A stretch of DNA of 64,000 nucleotides, taken from the NCBI RefSeq assembly GCF_002283555.1, contig NZ_MVOI01000002.1, positions 186,001 through 250,000 of the forward strand, in the 5' to 3' direction. Under the pieces are notes generated by a model. That model did not search any database. It was not told the origin of the DNA and saw only the letters and a list, made by a program, of their open reading frames with translations. Of this stretch, positions 34,564 to 42,622 are shown one piece after another (the first letter of the stretch is position 1; every line of letters begins with the position of its first letter). The position numbers and the translations under genes are program-made. Source of the stretch: Rubrivirga sp. SAORIC476 (GTDB lineage Bacteria; Bacteroidota; Rhodothermia; Rhodothermales; Rubricoccaceae).

Positions 34564-36497
34564 CGCGGCCGAAAGCGGCGGTCGATCTCGTCCGTCGACC
34601 AGCGGGTCATCGTTGGGCGTCCGGCCGGGTCGCTGAAGGGGTCGTCGCAGCCAAACAACTGGTCGACGAGCAGCTTCGCCTCGGCGGGCCCGAGCGGGTG
34701 GCCGGGCCGGATGGCGCTGCGCGCGGCCATGCTCCGGGCGAGGTTCTCCCGGGCCGACAGCCGGAGCCCGTGGTTGCGACGGAACTGGGCGAGCAGGTCG
34801 TCCAGCACGGCCCGTTCGTCACCCAGCGTCACGTCGGCCGGGACGCCGCGGACGAGGACGGGCTGCCCGTCGGGGGCCTCCATCTGAAAGCCGAGCGCCT
34901 GGAGGTCGCCGAGGATCTCGCTCAGCAGCGCCCGGTCGGTCGGCGACAGGTCGACGGTGAACGGGAAGAGCAGCTGCTGGCTGATCGACATGCCGCTCGC
35001 CATCGTGGCCAGGGCACGCTCGTAGAGGATCCGCTCGTGCGCCGCGCGCTGGTCGACGACCAGCAGGCCGGAGCGCACCGGCGAGAGCAGGTACCGCCCG
35101 TGGAGTTGCCAGAAGGTGCGGTCGGCATCGCTGGCGTCCAGTTCCAGGTCGTCGCCCACGTCGAACGCGGGGCCGAGGCGGGCGGGGATCGGCCCGACCG
35201 TCGGGTCGGGGATCGTGGGTGGGACAGGCTCCAGGTCGCCACGGTCGGGAAGCGGCGGCATCGCCCCGAGCCCGGAGCCGGCTTCGAGGCGGAACGTGGG
35301 GACGGACGCTGGCATCGCGGGGCGCGACGAGCCGTCGCCCCGGGCGGGCACCGTCGCCGCCGACGGGATGGGGCCCTCCAGGTCCGACGAGGCCGGTGGA
35401 GGCTCGAACGAAGGAGACGGAGGCGGGTCGGACGGGCCCACCGGACGCGCCAGCGGGTCGAACGACAGCCCCAGCCCGCTCTCGGCGAGACACCGCTTCA
35501 CGACGGCCTTGACGAAGCTGTACACCCCCCGGTCATCGTCGAACTTGACCTCCGTTTTGGTCGGGTGGACGTTCACGTCCACGTGCCGAGGGTCGACGTC
35601 GAGGAAGAGCGCGTAGAGGGCATGCTGCCGCTCGGGAAGGAGCGCCCCGAAGGCGGACACCACGGCGTGGTCGAGCGCGCGGCTCTTGACGAAGCGACCG
35701 TTGACGAACAGGTACTGCTCCCCCCGGCTGCGTCGCGACCGCTCGGGCGATGCCACGAGCCCGTGCATGGAGAGGTAGCTCGTCGCCTCCTCCACCGGGA
35801 CCAGCTTCCCTTCCAGCCCCCCACCCGCCAGCGCGTCGAGGCGGACCGCAAGCGCGTCGGGGCCGTCGGTGGCGGGCAGGCGCCACACCTCGGTGTCGTC
35901 GTGGACCAGCGTGAAGCCCACCGTCGGGTGCGACAGCGCCAGCGCCTGGAAGGCCTCGACGAGGTGCTTGAACTCGGTGGCGGGGCTCTTGAGGAACGCC
36001 CGCCGCGCCGGGACGTTGAAGAACAGGTTGCGGACCGCGATGCAGGTGCCGTTCGGCGCCGCCGCAGGGGCCACGTCCTCCAGATCGCCACCGTTCACGC
36101 GCACGCGGACGGCTTCCTCGTCTCCCTGCCGCCGCGTGGTCAGCTCCACCTGCGCGACCGAGGCGATGGACGCCAGAGCCTCGCCGCGGAAGCCGAGCGT
36201 GCGGAGGTGCTCCAGATCCTCGAAGCGCCGCAGCTTGCTGGTCGCATGGCGCCCGAAGCTGGCGACCGCGTCGCCCGGGCCCATGCCGCAGCCATCGTCG
36301 GTGACCTGGATCAGCTCACTGCCGGCCTTCTTGAGGACCACCTCGACGGACGAGCCCCCGGCGTCGAGAGCGTTCTCGATCAGCTCCTTGAGGGCGTTGG
36401 CCGGGCGTTGCACGACCTCGCCCGCCGCGATCTTGCTCGCGAGCGTGTCGGGGAGGGCCTGGATGAGCCCGTCGGTCGAGGCGTCGGGCGTGCGCAT
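34560..36497 (-). CDS. mutL: DNA mismatch repair protein MutL
   Basis: The 645-residue GHKL ATPase has IQALPDTLASKIAAGEVVQR at the start, ELIENALDAGGSSVEV, DDGCGM, SFGRHATSKL, the TLGFRGEALASIASV loop, and GTCIAVRNLFFNVPARRAFL. A Pro/Ser-rich linker (about residues 350-445) leads to the dimerisation domain with the endonuclease-type motif DQRAAHERILYE near residue 490; the first part is DQRA rather than the usual DQHA. The end has CDDPFSDPAGRPT. MutL links mismatch recognition to strand incision. A small membrane protein gene lies 7 bp upstream, and tilS overlaps downstream; mutS is not in the window. Confidence 0.96.
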   Translation of the reverse strand: MRTPDASTDGLIQALPDTLASKIAAGEVVQRPANALKELIENALDAGGSSVEVVLKKAGSELIQVTDDGCGMGPGDAVASFGRHATSKLRRFEDLEHLRTLGFRGEALASIASVAQVELTTRRQGDEEAVRVRVNGGDLEDVAPAAAPNGTCIAVRNLFFNVPARRAFLKSPATEFKHLVEAFQALALSHPTVGFTLVHDDTEVWRLPATDGPDALAVRLDALAGGGLEGKLVPVEEATSYLSMHGLVASPERSRRSRGEQYLFVNGRFVKSRALDHAVVSAFGALLPERQHALYALFLDVDPRHVDVNVHPTKTEVKFDDDRGVYSFVKAVVKRCLAESGLGLSFDPLARPVGPSDPPPSPSFEPPPASSDLEGPIPSAATVPARGDGSSRPAMPASVPTFRLEAGSGLGAMPPLPDRGDLEPVPPTIPDPTVGPIPARLGPAFDVGDDLELDASDADRTFWQLHGRYLLSPVRSGLLVVDQRAAHERILYERALATMASGMSISQQLLFPFTVDLSPTDRALLSEILGDLQALGFQMEAPDGQPVLVRGVPADVTLGDERAVLDDLLAQFRRNHGLRLSARENLARSMAARSAIRPGHPLGPAEAKLLVDQLFGCDDPFSDPAGRPTMTRWSTDEIDRRFRPR

Positions 36498-36504
36498 CGG
36501 AGGG

Positions 36505-36738
36505 TTAGCCGAAGAACCATCCCCCGAACGCGGTCACGCGCTCGACGATCGTCTCGATGTTGATGTAGAAGTAGAACGCGAGCACCAGCCCCAGGCCGAC
36601 CGCCACGAACTGCGGCTGCTTGGTCTTGCGCTGGCGCTTGTCGCTGGGGCGGACGAACTGAAGCTGCCGCTTCCGGCGCGCGTCCGCCTCGGGGTCGTAG
36701 AAGCGAGGCTGGTACGAGTAGCCGCGCGGCTTGGCCAT
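36505..36738 (-). CDS. Small single-helix membrane protein upstream of mutL
   Basis: The 77-residue protein has a basic N-terminal half (YSYQPRFYDPEADARRKRQL, then DKRQRKTKQPQ) and one membrane helix (FVAVGLGLVLAFYFYIN, about residues 47-63), with a short tail GGWFFG. I do not recognise a named family; similar short proteins with a YxPRFYDP motif occur in Bacteroidota. The ATG at 36738 is preferred over the upstream ATG at 36825, because a -7-like TATCTTTC (36783-36790) lies between them. It is 7 bp before mutL and probably co-transcribed with it. Confidence 0.65.
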   Translation of the reverse strand: MAKPRGYSYQPRFYDPEADARRKRQLQFVRPSDKRQRKTKQPQFVAVGLGLVLAFYFYINIETIVERVTAFGGWFFG

Positions 36739-36782
36739 CCGGCCGCTGTTCAGTCCGAGCATGAATCCCTTCGTCGTGTAAG

Positions 36783-36790
36783 GAAAGATA
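36783..36790 (-). promoter_or_regulatory. Putative -7 element of the small protein-mutL-tilS operon
   Basis: The minus strand reads TATCTTTC, near TAnnTTTG, 44 bases before the ATG at 36738. It rules out the upstream in-frame ATG as the main start. Confidence 0.45.
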
Positions 36791-36915
36791 ACGCCGCGGC
36801 TGCGCCATCCGTACCCGGTCATCACCCCAAGCTCGCCCGCCTCGGTGCGAGAGTCGGGGCCCTGGGGGGGCGCAGTCCAGCCCCCACCCTATCGCAGTCG
36901 GACGACGAGACGCCC

Positions 36916-39030
36916 TTACTCCGCGTCCGCGAGGCGGGAGGAAACGAGCGTTTGCTGCACGTCGCGGGGCACCGGGTCGTAGTGGCTCGGGCGGGCGCGG
37001 TGGAGGCCGCGGCCCTGGGTCATCGAGCGGAGCGAGGTCGAGTAGCGGTACAGTTCCGCCTCCGGTACGTGCGCCGTGATCTTCTGGAACGGCCCCTCGG
37101 CCTCCATCCCCTGGATGCGCGCGCGGCGCGTGTTGAGGTCGCCCAACACGTCCCCCATGTAGTCGCCCGGCACCAGCACCTCCAGTTCGACGACCGGCTC
37201 CAGGATCGCGGGCTTGGCGTCTCGGAATCCGTCCCGGAAGGCCATCTTGGCCGCCGTCTTGAAGGCGTTCTCGTTCGAGTCGACCGAGTGCATCGAGCCG
37301 TCGAACACCACCACCCGCACGTCGCCGACCGGGTAGCCCGCCACCGGTCCCTCGCGGAGCATGTCGGCGACGCCCTTCTGGATGGCGCCGAAGAAGCGCT
37401 GCATGTCGATCACCCCGCCCACGATGGCGTCGACGAAGTGGACGCGGCTGCCCCACTCCGTCTCCGCCGTGTGCTCGTTGCGGATCTTCATCTGCCCGTC
37501 CGGCACGAAGTCCCGGTCCATGGGCTCGACGAGCATCGCGATCTCGGCGAACTGCCCGGCGCCGCCCGTCTGCTTCTTGTGGCGGTACTTCGCCTCGGCC
37601 CGTCCGCGGACGGTCTCCCGGTAGCTGATCTTGGGCCGGTCGAAGGCGACCTCCACGTTGGCGCGGTGCGCCAGCCGGTACTTGGCGATGTCGAGGTGCA
37701 TCTCGCCCTGTCCCGCCAGCGTGACCTGCCCGAGGTGGGCGTCGTGCTCCACGACCAGCGCGGGGTCCTCCTTCACGATCTGTGCGAGGCCCTGCGCCAG
37801 CTTGTCCTCTTCGCCGGTGTGGACCGCGTGGATGGCGAGCCGCATCCGAGGCTCGGGGTACTCGACCGGGGTCACGACGGCGTCCGAGCCTCGCGCGCGG
37901 AGCGTGTCGCCCGTGCTGGTGTGCTTCAGCTTGACGGTCACGCCGATGTCGCCAGCGACCAACTGGGGGACGCCGTCGCGGTCCTTGCCGTTGACGGCGA
38001 ACAGCGCGCCGAGACGCTCCATTGAGCCGTCGTGGGCGTTCTCCAGGTCCATGCCGCCCGTCAGCATGCCGTCGTAGACCTTGAGGTAGGAGTACTCGCC
38101 GACGTGCTCCTCGGCCATGGTGCGGAACACGAATGCGACCGGGCTCGCCTGGGCGTCCACGTGGACCTCGCCCGCGTCCATGTGCGGGGGCTCCATCTCC
38201 GTCGGGTTCGGGCAGACGTTGTCGATGAAGCTCATCAGGCGCGACACGCCGACGTTCTCGCTCGCCACAGTCAGGAAGACCGGGAAGAGTTCACGGGCGA
38301 TCATGGCCTTGTGGAGCCCCGTCCGCATCTCCGCCTCGGACAGTTCGCCCTTCTCGAAGTAGAGCTCCATCAGCCCCTCGTCGTTCTCCGCGATGCTCTC
38401 CACGAGGTCGTTGTGGAGCTGGGCGGCCCGCGCCGCGAAGGCCTCGTCGATAGGCTCAAAGTGCGCCTGGCCGGACTCGTCGAACCGAATCTGCTTCATC
38501 AGCAGCACGTCGATGATGGTCCGCGTACCCGTACCGCCGGGAAGCTGGATCGGGATCGCCGCACGCCCGAAGCGGTCCTGAATGCGCTCCAGGGTGGTGG
38601 CGAAGTCGGAGTCCGCCGTGTCGAGCTTGTTGAGCACGAACAGGGCCGGCGTCTCCGTCATGGCGGCATAGGTCCACGCGAGCTCCGTGCCCACCTGAAT
38701 GCCCTCGGCGGCGTCGACCACGAACGCGGCGGTGTCCGCCACCTTGAGGGCCGTGATGGTCTCGGCCGAGAAGTCGAGGTAGCCGGGCGTGTCGAGCACG
38801 TTGATCTTGTGCCCCTCCCACTCGGCGTGGAGCACCGACGTAAAGACCGACATGCCGCGCTCGCGCTCCGACTCGTGGAAGTCGCTCACGGTGGAGCCGT
38901 CCTCCACAGTCCCCATGCGCGGGACCGCCCCGGCGCTGTAGAGCATCGCCTCGGCGAGCGTCGTCTTCCCGCAGCCCTGGTGGCCCACGAGGGCGACGTT
39001 GCGGATGTGAGCGGCGTCGTAGACGGTCAT
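36916..39030 (-). CDS. Elongation factor G-like GTPase
   Basis: The 704-residue protein has the full EF-G domain set. GTPase motifs are G1 GHQGCGKTTLAEAML, the switch-I region ESERERGMSVFTS, G3 DTPGYLDF and G4 NKLD. These are followed by domain II (DTLRARGSDAVVT), domains III-V with FDRPKISYRETVRGRAEAKY and a final SMTQGRG. In canonical EF-G, G1 is GHxDxGKTT; here the Asp position is Gly-Cys, as in the second EF-G type (FusA2) of many bacteria. It is not next to rpsG or tufA, which also points to a paralogue. It may act on ribosomes in recycling or under stress, but this is not certain. I start at the ATG at 39030. Confidence 0.88.
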   Translation of the reverse strand: MTVYDAAHIRNVALVGHQGCGKTTLAEAMLYSAGAVPRMGTVEDGSTVSDFHESERERGMSVFTSVLHAEWEGHKINVLDTPGYLDFSAETITALKVADTAAFVVDAAEGIQVGTELAWTYAAMTETPALFVLNKLDTADSDFATTLERIQDRFGRAAIPIQLPGGTGTRTIIDVLLMKQIRFDESGQAHFEPIDEAFAARAAQLHNDLVESIAENDEGLMELYFEKGELSEAEMRTGLHKAMIARELFPVFLTVASENVGVSRLMSFIDNVCPNPTEMEPPHMDAGEVHVDAQASPVAFVFRTMAEEHVGEYSYLKVYDGMLTGGMDLENAHDGSMERLGALFAVNGKDRDGVPQLVAGDIGVTVKLKHTSTGDTLRARGSDAVVTPVEYPEPRMRLAIHAVHTGEEDKLAQGLAQIVKEDPALVVEHDAHLGQVTLAGQGEMHLDIAKYRLAHRANVEVAFDRPKISYRETVRGRAEAKYRHKKQTGGAGQFAEIAMLVEPMDRDFVPDGQMKIRNEHTAETEWGSRVHFVDAIVGGVIDMQRFFGAIQKGVADMLREGPVAGYPVGDVRVVVFDGSMHSVDSNENAFKTAAKMAFRDGFRDAKPAILEPVVELEVLVPGDYMGDVLGDLNTRRARIQGMEAEGPFQKITAHVPEAELYRYSTSLRSMTQGRGLHRARPSHYDPVPRDVQQTLVSSRLADAE

Positions 39031-39155
39031 GGTGAGGGGGTCGACAAAGAGGACCAGGGACGGCGGAGCGCCAAGATGCCGGGCCGTGAAGGAAATGTCA
39101 AGAAGCGCTTCCAACTCCTTCCGAACCGTGCGCTCCGGTGGTCGTTCCGGAGACC

Positions 39156-39806
39156 ATGCTCACCCTCGGACTCGACACCGCCACCGACCTCTGTGCCCTC
39201 GCCCTCGTGGACGACGGCCGCGTCCGCTTCGAGGCGACGCTGGACGTACCGCGCTCGCACGGCACCCGCCTCGCAATGCTCGTGGAGCAGGCCTTCGAGC
39301 ACACGGGGCGCCGGCCTGCCGACCTCGACCTGATCGCCGTCTCTGCCGGGCCCGGCTCGTACACGGGCCTCCGGATCGGGATGAGCCTGGCAAAGGGCCT
39401 CGCCTTGAGCACCGGCGCCGCCGTGGTCGCGGTCCCCACGCTGCACGCGCTCGCCGCCTCGGCCTCCGCCCACGGCCCCCTCGTCGCCGTCCTCCCGTCC
39501 CGTCGGGGGGAGGTCTACGCGGCCGTGGTCGACCAGGGCGAGGAGACCGCCGAGGCCTCGGCCCTCGCGATAGCCGACGTGGATCGGTGGCTCCCCTCCA
39601 CCGTGGTCGCGCTGGGCGGCCCGGGCGCGGACCGGCTGGATGGCATCCGCCCCGAGGTCCCGCGTATCGTCCTGCGTCCCTCCGCCGTCGCGGTCGCCCG
39701 CCTGGGAGAACGACTCCACGCGTCGGCCGAGGCCGAGGATCTCGCGAGCCTGGAGCCGCTCTACCTCAAGCCCGTGGCGACGTCACAGCCCCGAGGTATC
39801 TTGTGA
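39156..39806 (+). CDS. tsaB: tRNA threonylcarbamoyladenosine protein TsaB
   Basis: The 216-residue protein belongs to the ASKHA fold and is the non-catalytic partner of TsaD in making t6A37 in tRNA. It starts TLGLDTATDLCALALVDDGR, then SHGTRLAMLVEQAFEHTGR, and carries the hallmark DLIAVSAGPGSYTGLRIGMS near residues 58-77. LVAVLPSRRGEVYAAVVDQG and LEPLYLKPVA are also family-like. I start at the ATG at 39156. It is divergent from the EF-G-like gene, and accD follows 33 bp downstream with its own promoter-like element inside the tsaB end. Confidence 0.93.
   Translation: MLTLGLDTATDLCALALVDDGRVRFEATLDVPRSHGTRLAMLVEQAFEHTGRRPADLDLIAVSAGPGSYTGLRIGMSLAKGLALSTGAAVVAVPTLHALAASASAHGPLVAVLPSRRGEVYAAVVDQGEETAEASALAIADVDRWLPSTVVALGGPGADRLDGIRPEVPRIVLRPSAVAVARLGERLHASAEAEDLASLEPLYLKPVATSQPRGIL
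39797..39804 (+). promoter_or_regulatory. Putative -7 element of accD
   Basis: TATCTTGT, near TAnnTTTG, lies at the very end of tsaB and 35 bases before the accD ATG. Confidence 0.4.
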
Positions 39807-39839
39807 CTTTCGAACCTATGACGGCGCTCCGTCCCATTC

Positions 39840-40715
39840 ATGGCCTGGTTTAAGCGAGACACGGCGGGGATCCAGACGGACCGTCGGGACCGGAACGAGA
39901 CGCCCGAGGGCTACTGGCAGAAGTGCCCGTCCTGCGACACCATCACGAGCCAGCGGGAGCTTGAGGAGAACCTCCTGGTGTGTCCCAGCTGCGGCCACCA
40001 CTTCCCGATGTCCGGCCTGGGCTACCTCGGGCTGCTGTTCGACGAGGGCGTCTACACGCGCCACGACGCGGGGCTCCACTCGGGCGACCCGCTGGACTTC
40101 GTTGACAAGAAGGCCTACACGGACCGGATCGTAGCTGCGGAGCGCAAGACGGGGCTCAACGACGCCGTGGTGAGCGGAACCGGCCGGATCGGCGGCCAGC
40201 CGGCCTCGGTGGCGGCGATGGACTTCTCGTTCATCGGCGGATCGATGGGCTCGGTGGTCGGCGAGGTGATCTCGCGGGCCGTCCGGCGGGCCGTGGACGA
40301 GGAGCGCGCGTGCGTCGTCATCAGCCAGTCGGGCGGCGCCCGCATGATGGAGGGCGCCCTCTCGCTGATGCAGATGGCGAAGACCAGCGCCAACCTTGCC
40401 GTGCTCGCCGAGCGCGGCCTGCCCTACGTCTCCGTGCTTACCCACCCGACGACCGGCGGCGTCACGGCCTCGTTCGCGATGCTGGGCGACGTCAACTTCG
40501 CCGAGCCGGGCGCGCTGATCGGGTTCGCCGGGCCGCGCGTCATCCGGGAGACCATCGGGCGCGACCTGCCGAAGGGGTTCCAGACGGCCGAGTTCCTGGT
40601 CGAGAAGGGCTTCGTGGACCGGATCGTGCCGCGCCCGACGCTGCGCCCCACCCTCGCCACGCTCTTCGCGTGGGCGTTCGAGGGCCGCGAAGCGCCTGCC
40701 GAGGCCGAAGGCTAG
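39840..40715 (+). CDS. accD: Acetyl-CoA carboxylase carboxyltransferase subunit beta
   Basis: The 291-residue subunit catalyses carboxyl transfer from carboxybiotin to acetyl-CoA, the first step of fatty acid synthesis. An N-terminal zinc ribbon is visible as CPSC ... CPSCGHHF (two Cys pairs about 18 residues apart, near residues 29-51). The crotonase-fold part has MDFSFIGGSMGSVVGE, VVISQSGGARMMEGALSLMQ, VLTHPTTGGVTASFAMLGD and AEPGALIGFAGPRVI, then ETIGRDLPKGFQTAEF. Length and order are normal. accA is not adjacent. Confidence 0.97.
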   Translation: MAWFKRDTAGIQTDRRDRNETPEGYWQKCPSCDTITSQRELEENLLVCPSCGHHFPMSGLGYLGLLFDEGVYTRHDAGLHSGDPLDFVDKKAYTDRIVAAERKTGLNDAVVSGTGRIGGQPASVAAMDFSFIGGSMGSVVGEVISRAVRRAVDEERACVVISQSGGARMMEGALSLMQMAKTSANLAVLAERGLPYVSVLTHPTTGGVTASFAMLGDVNFAEPGALIGFAGPRVIRETIGRDLPKGFQTAEFLVEKGFVDRIVPRPTLRPTLATLFAWAFEGREAPAEAEG

Positions 40716-40741
40716 CGCGAGGAACCGCGCAGCGGACCGGG

Positions 40742-40749
40742 TACCTTCC
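40742..40749 (+). promoter_or_regulatory. Putative -7 element of the Wzi/RemB-like gene
   Basis: TACCTTCC within GGGTACCTTC lies 18 bases before the ATG at 40768, the same core as before the gene at 28952. Confidence 0.45.
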
Positions 40750-40767
40750 GGGAGCCTCCCCCCGCTC

Positions 40768-42453
40768 ATGCGCCGCCTTCTCTCCCTCCTCCTCCTCCTC
40801 TCGGCCGCCGCCTCGGCCCAGGTCGATGAGGGCCTCCTCCCCCTCGACGACCCGCTCCAGCGGTTCCTCCAGCATCAGCAAACCGCGGGTGCACTGGACG
40901 GGGAGTTGCTGACCACGTTTCCGTTCTCGGCGTACGAGGCCCAGCGGATGCTCGACTCCCTCGCCGGGCGCGTCGAGGCGGGCGAGGTGGCACTGTCCCG
41001 GGCCGACCGGGCGCGGCTGGATCGGTACCGTGGCATCACTCCGGCACCCGGCGCCGAAGCCGCGCGGCGCCTCCTCGGCACCAACGTCTACGGCGACGGC
41101 GAGTCGCTGCTGGCGGTCGACGGCGAGGACTACGCGTTCCGCCTCCAGCCGCTGATCTACACCGACCTCGGGCTCTCCAACCGGACCGAAACCCCGACGC
41201 AGGACCCGCGGACGATCACGTACCGCGCGTCGCGCGGCGTCCGAGCAGCCGGCCACATCGGGCCGATCTTCCTCGAGTCGCGGGTGACCGAGAATCAGGT
41301 CCGCCCGTCGCGGGTGCAGTGGGAGCAGTTCACGGCCTCCCGGCTCGGCTTCACCAAACTCGTCGGCGACGACGACGTGTACGACTACCTCGACGCGACC
41401 GGTGTGCTGGGGCTGTCGACGAAGTACTTCGAGGTCCGCGCCGGGCGAGAGCGTGCCAACTACGGCTTTGGGGAGGGATCGCTGGAGCTGTCCGACTACG
41501 CGGCGCCGCAGGACCACGTCGAGATCCGGACTCGGTTCTGGCGCCTGCGCTACACGAACCGCTACTCGCGCCGCATTCGCCCCGTGGAGCGCGTCCCGGG
41601 CCAGCCTCAACTGTACCCGCGCAGCTACACCGCCCTCCATCAGATCGCGGTCGACCTACCCGGCAACGTGCAGGCCGAGATCTTCGAGATGCTCGTCTTC
41701 GCCGACGACTCGACTGGCGGGGCGCGGTCAGGCTTCGAGGTGGCGTACCTCAACCCGGTCGTTTTCTACCGCGCCATCGAGGGCGACCTCGGGACGTTCG
41801 ACAACGCCCTGCTCGGCGGCGGACTGGCCTGGAACGCGGCGCCCGGCTACCGGCTCTACGGGCAACTCCTCATCGACGAGCTCCGCACGAGCCGCCTGAC
41901 CGACGACTGGTGGGGCAACAAGTGGGGGTTGCTCGGGGGCGTCCACCTCGTCGACCCCGGCTGGGGAGACGCGCGCGTCCGCGGCCTGTCGGTGCGCGCC
42001 GAGTACGCGCGGCAGCGGCCGTATCTGTACTCGCACCGGTCGGAGTCGAGCGCCTACGTCCACTACAACGACCCCCTGGGCCATCCCGCCGGACCGAACA
42101 CGTCGGACCTGTCGACGTGGATCCTCTACGCGCCCTTCCCTCGGCTGGAAGTCGGGCTGCACGCGTCCCACACCGTCCGCGGGCGCAACACGGCCACCGA
42201 GAACTTCGGCTCCGACGCGACGCTCTCGTACGACACGCGCGTGTCCAACGAGGGCATCGTGACGCTCCAGGGGGTCCGCCAGCGCGAGTCGATCCTGGAA
42301 GGCTGGGCGAGCCTGGAGGTGCTGCCAGAGGTCCACCTCGGCGGCGGGCTCGTGTACCACAGCCTGGACGACGAGGAGGATGGCCGCAACCGCTCCGCGA
42401 CGGGATTCCTGCAGCTACGCTGGGGCCTCCCTTACCAGACGATTCGGTATTGA
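40768..42453 (+). CDS. Wzi/RemB-like outer membrane beta-barrel protein
   Basis: The 561-residue protein has a signal peptide (LLSLLLLLSAAASAQ). A short helical N-terminal part (PLQRFLQHQQTAGALDGELL) precedes a long barrel. Landmarks shared with the Bacteroidota Wzi/RemB-type family include NPVVFYRAIEGDLGTFDNAL, GYRLYGQLLIDE, DDWWGNKWGLLGGVHLVD and RPYLYSHRSESSAYVHYNDP followed by LGHPAGPN. Wzi of E. coli is a lectin that holds capsule at the cell surface, while RemB takes part in gliding in Flavobacterium. It lies 3 kb from the polysaccharide locus, so a role in attaching that polymer is plausible. It has its own promoter-like element, and a strong hairpin follows at 42559-42586. Confidence 0.75.
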   Translation: MRRLLSLLLLLSAAASAQVDEGLLPLDDPLQRFLQHQQTAGALDGELLTTFPFSAYEAQRMLDSLAGRVEAGEVALSRADRARLDRYRGITPAPGAEAARRLLGTNVYGDGESLLAVDGEDYAFRLQPLIYTDLGLSNRTETPTQDPRTITYRASRGVRAAGHIGPIFLESRVTENQVRPSRVQWEQFTASRLGFTKLVGDDDVYDYLDATGVLGLSTKYFEVRAGRERANYGFGEGSLELSDYAAPQDHVEIRTRFWRLRYTNRYSRRIRPVERVPGQPQLYPRSYTALHQIAVDLPGNVQAEIFEMLVFADDSTGGARSGFEVAYLNPVVFYRAIEGDLGTFDNALLGGGLAWNAAPGYRLYGQLLIDELRTSRLTDDWWGNKWGLLGGVHLVDPGWGDARVRGLSVRAEYARQRPYLYSHRSESSAYVHYNDPLGHPAGPNTSDLSTWILYAPFPRLEVGLHASHTVRGRNTATENFGSDATLSYDTRVSNEGIVTLQGVRQRESILEGWASLEVLPEVHLGGGLVYHSLDDEEDGRNRSATGFLQLRWGLPYQTIRY

Positions 42454-42558
42454 CGGTCGGATTCGGACCCCGGGCATCTCTCGACGGCCCCTCCAGGTCT
42501 CGCCGACCACCGGCCCGAGGCACACGGGATGAGCGGCGGGGCCGACAGAAACGAACGA

Positions 42559-42586
42559 GTCGGCGGCCGGGTGACCGGCCGCCGAC
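42559..42586 (-). terminator. Terminator hairpin between convergent genes
   Basis: A perfect 12-bp stem (GTCGGCGGCCGG / CCGGCCGCCGAC, loop GTGA on plus) lies 37 bp after the curlin gene stop on the minus strand. There it is followed by TCGTTCGTTTCTG. It can also stop transcription of the Wzi/RemB-like gene from the other side. Confidence 0.7.
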
Positions 42587-42622
42587 CCAGACAGCGAGGC
42601 TGTCCCCACACGCGAAGGCGCG

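Noticed and set aside
33582-38025. Very long plus-strand open frames (993 and 718 residues) across tilS, mutL and the EF-G-like gene
   Set aside because: Long antisense frames are expected in DNA of this G+C content. The minus-strand genes have all motifs of their families.
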